Below, piece after piece: positions 12,746-14,703 of a stretch of 14,703 bases of DNA (within the stretch, counting starts at the first letter, position 1; every line of letters starts with the position of its first letter). The DNA is from UBA2862 sp045637485 (lineage in GTDB: Bacteria; Bacillota; Clostridia; Christensenellales; Aristaeellaceae). The position numbers were made by a program, and so were the translations under genes. Where the stretch lies: assembly GCA_045637485.1 (NCBI GenBank), contig JAZTZK010000382.1:1-14703 (forward strand). The letters are read 5' to 3'. The notes beneath the pieces were generated by a model that saw only the letters and a list, made by a program, of their open reading frames with translations, was not told the origin of the DNA and searched no databases.

Positions 12746-14703
12746 GTGAAATACGCGATATTCAAACCCAGGGAGTATGACCGCAATTTCCTGTTCGCGG
12801 TGATACTGCTGACCGTGAAGATGCTGTTCTTCGTCGTGCTTCTGATCGGCCTGATCGGCGGTGGCCTGGTGGTCGGCATCGCCAAGGGTTGGGTGGATAC
12901 CTCGCCGAACCTGGACCTGTCCCAGATCGGCGCCCAGTCCCAGACCTCGTTCATCTACGATTCCAGCGGCCAGCTGATCATGGAGTTCAAGGGCTCGGAA
13001 AACCGCATCTATGTTGAAATCGAGGACATCCCCCAACAGCTGATCAACGCCGTCATCGCCATCGAGGACGCCCGCTTTTACGAGCACCACGGCGTTGATC
13101 TGAAGCGCATCGGCGGCGCGCTGATCAACAACGTAATGGGCGGCGACACCCAGGGCGCCTCCACCATCACCTGCCAGCTGGTCAAGCTGACGCTGCTCAA
13201 CAGCGACCAGAACTACAAGCGCAAGGTGCAGGAGGCCTATCTGGCCCTGGAGCTGGAGAAGAACCTGGACAAGAAGCAGATCCTGGAGGCCTACCTGAAC
13301 GTGATCTACATGGGCGGCAGCAGCTATGGCGTAAAGATCGCCGCCCAGGATTACTTCGGCAAGGACCTGAGTCAGCTGACCCTGCGCGAGTGCGCCTGCC
13401 TGGCGGGCCTGATCCGCAATCCCTCCCGGTACAATCCCCGGCGAAACTACTATGTCCGCAACCGGCCGGAGGAGACCGACAGGCGCACCAACTACGTGCT
13501 CGAGGAGATGCTGGACCACCGCCTGATCACCGAGGAGGAGTATGAGCAGGCCCGCGCCGATACGCTGCAGGTGATTGAGAACGCCACCGCCGCCACCAAC
13601 AACATGTACGACAACGCCTATTATGTGGAATATTCCATATACGACGTGGTCACAAAGATGCTGCGGGTCGAGGGCCTGGAGGATACCTCCTACAACCGGG
13701 CCCAAATGGAAACCAAGCTGCGCAACGGCGGCTACAAGGTGTTCACCAGCCTGAAGCCCGATGTACAGCAGGCGGTACAGGAGACCATCACCAATTACAC
13801 CCGCTATCCCTCCATGCGCTATTCCAACGACAGCTCCACCCAGGCCTCTTTGGGCGGGGGTGAATTCCTCACCGTCGTACAGCCCCAGTGTGCCTGCGCC
13901 GTGATGGACTGGCACACCGGCGAGCTGATCGCCGTGGTGGGCGGCCGAAACGAGCCCGTACAGCGCAAGCAGCTGAATCGCGCGTATCAGAACGACATGC
14001 CCGTGGGCTCTTCCATCAAGCCCCTGGCGGTATACGGCCCCGCCTTCGACATGGGCTATTCCCCCGGCACGCCGGTGCTGAACCTGCCCATCCCGGTCAA
14101 GGACTGGGCGGGCGGCGAGGGCTATCCCGCCAACTTCTCCGGCGGCAGCTTCACGGGCGTCGAATCGATGCGCCGCGCCATCAACCAGTCCCACAACACC
14201 TCGACCGCCCACGCGCTGATGGACTACGTCGGCATCGAAAACGCCGTCACCTACCTGCTGAAGCTGGGCGTCGACGCGGACCATATCCTGGCGACGGGCT
14301 CCGGCCTGGCGCTGGGCTCCTCCGGCCTCTCCGTGATCGAACTCGCCACCGCGTTCGGCGCCATCGCCAACAGCGGCGTCTACCAGGAGCCCTACGCCTT
14401 CACGCAGATCCTGAACCCGGACGGCACGGTGTACATCGACGTCAACGAGGTGCAGGAGACCTGGCAGGCCTTCAAGCCCTCCACCGCCTACATGCTGGTG
14501 GACGTGCTCAGGGGCTGCGTCGGCCCGAACGGCACCGGCTCCAGCGCTAACTTCGGCGGCCTAACCGTGGCCGGCAAGACGGGCACCAACACCAACAACA
14601 TCGGCGTCACCTTCTCCGGCATGAGGGGCTACTACTCCGCATCGGTGTGGGTCGGCAGCGACAACTACAAGCCGCTGACCAATGACGCCACCGGCGGCAC
14701 CTA
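12746..14703 (+). CDS. Class A penicillin-binding protein (GT51 glycosyltransferase + transpeptidase), 3' end outside window
   Basis: Bifunctional peptidoglycan synthase that polymerises lipid II and crosslinks the stem peptides outside the cell. 652 codons are present and the frame is still open at the window end. The GTG start follows AGGAGG. A short basic N-terminus precedes one membrane anchor at about 15-46. GT51 motifs: EDARFYEHHG (catalytic Glu107), GASTITCQLVKL (138-148), RKVQEAYLALELE (second Glu163), and 'KKQILEAYLN' (176-184). Transpeptidase motifs: SSIK (nucleophile Ser422, Lys425), SHN (482-484) and KTGT (611-614). All three penicillin-binding motifs are intact. The GT51 motif has Cys143 and a final Leu where most members have Gln and Asn (TITQQLxKN). 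The gene has its own promoter and lies 440 bp from the minus-strand CbiC-like frame. It resembles PBP1a of Bacillota. Confidence 0.95.
   Translation, partial: MKYAIFKPREYDRNFLFAVILLTVKMLFFVVLLIGLIGGGLVVGIAKGWVDTSPNLDLSQIGAQSQTSFIYDSSGQLIMEFKGSENRIYVEIEDIPQQLINAVIAIEDARFYEHHGVDLKRIGGALINNVMGGDTQGASTITCQLVKLTLLNSDQNYKRKVQEAYLALELEKNLDKKQILEAYLNVIYMGGSSYGVKIAAQDYFGKDLSQLTLRECACLAGLIRNPSRYNPRRNYYVRNRPEETDRRTNYVLEEMLDHRLITEEEYEQARADTLQVIENATAATNNMYDNAYYVEYSIYDVVTKMLRVEGLEDTSYNRAQMETKLRNGGYKVFTSLKPDVQQAVQETITNYTRYPSMRYSNDSSTQASLGGGEFLTVVQPQCACAVMDWHTGELIAVVGGRNEPVQRKQLNRAYQNDMPVGSSIKPLAVYGPAFDMGYSPGTPVLNLPIPVKDWAGGEGYPANFSGGSFTGVESMRRAINQSHNTSTAHALMDYVGIENAVTYLLKLGVDADHILATGSGLALGSSGLSVIELATAFGAIANSGVYQEPYAFTQILNPDGTVYIDVNEVQETWQAFKPSTAYMLVDVLRGCVGPNGTGSSANFGGLTVAGKTGTNTNNIGVTFSGMRGYYSASVWVGSDNYKPLTNDATGGT

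Noticed and set aside
12662..14284. 540-codon minus-strand frame
   Set aside because: It lies antisense to the PBP gene, which has complete GT51 and transpeptidase motifs, a promoter and a strong ribosome binding site on the plus strand.

Overview
The window looks like chromosomal DNA from a G+C-rich member of the Bacillota, most likely an uncultured clostridial lineage. This is inferred from several traits: AGGAGG-type ribosome binding sites with frequent GTG starts, sigma-A-like -35/-10 promoters, an N-terminal zinc-ribbon/TPR membrane protein, a YqeM-like methyltransferase, Hsp33, a class A penicillin-binding protein and a modular peptidoglycan-binding protein. No phage, transposase, CRISPR array, tRNA or rRNA was seen. 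The taxonomic call is an inference.

Layout. (1) 1-4089, + strand: the 3' part of a very large, acidic, modular wall-associated protein. It has a beta-propeller-like start, four peptidoglycan-binding repeats, three FN3/Ig-like modules, acidic linkers built from in-frame tandem repeats, and a degenerate fifth peptidoglycan-binding module. It ends at a hairpin terminator that can work in both directions. (2) 10794-4155, - strand: six tightly packed genes that appear to be one operon, starting from a good promoter at 10841-10869. They encode a class I methyltransferase, Hsp33 (hslO), a TPR/HEAT protein, a HEAT-repeat protein, a zinc-ribbon/membrane/TPR protein and a tRNA-dihydrouridine synthase. 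(3) 10991-11641, + strand: a HAD phosphatase of the phosphoglycolate phosphatase type, transcribed divergently from the operon. (4) 12337-11682, - strand: an orphan, N-terminally short CbiC/CobH-like protein, preceded by a 33-codon leader ORF and a clear promoter. It converges on the HAD gene, and both stop codons lie inside one long hairpin. (5) 12385-12745: an intergenic region of about 360 bp with a cluster of GC-rich palindromes and an extended -10 promoter. (6) 12746-14703, + strand: a class A PBP (GT51 plus transpeptidase), cut by the window end.

How the genes fit together. Two genes at the window ends serve the cell wall (peptidoglycan polymerisation, and peptidoglycan binding). The central operon combines RNA modification (Dus, possibly the methyltransferase), redox-activated protein holding (Hsp33) and three helical-repeat scaffold proteins of unknown role. 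The most unusual items are the orphan CbiC-like protein, which lacks the region that normally carries the catalytic histidine, its coupled leader ORF, the hairpin shared by two convergent genes, and the palindrome cluster upstream of the PBP gene. No complete new defence or mobile system is evident.
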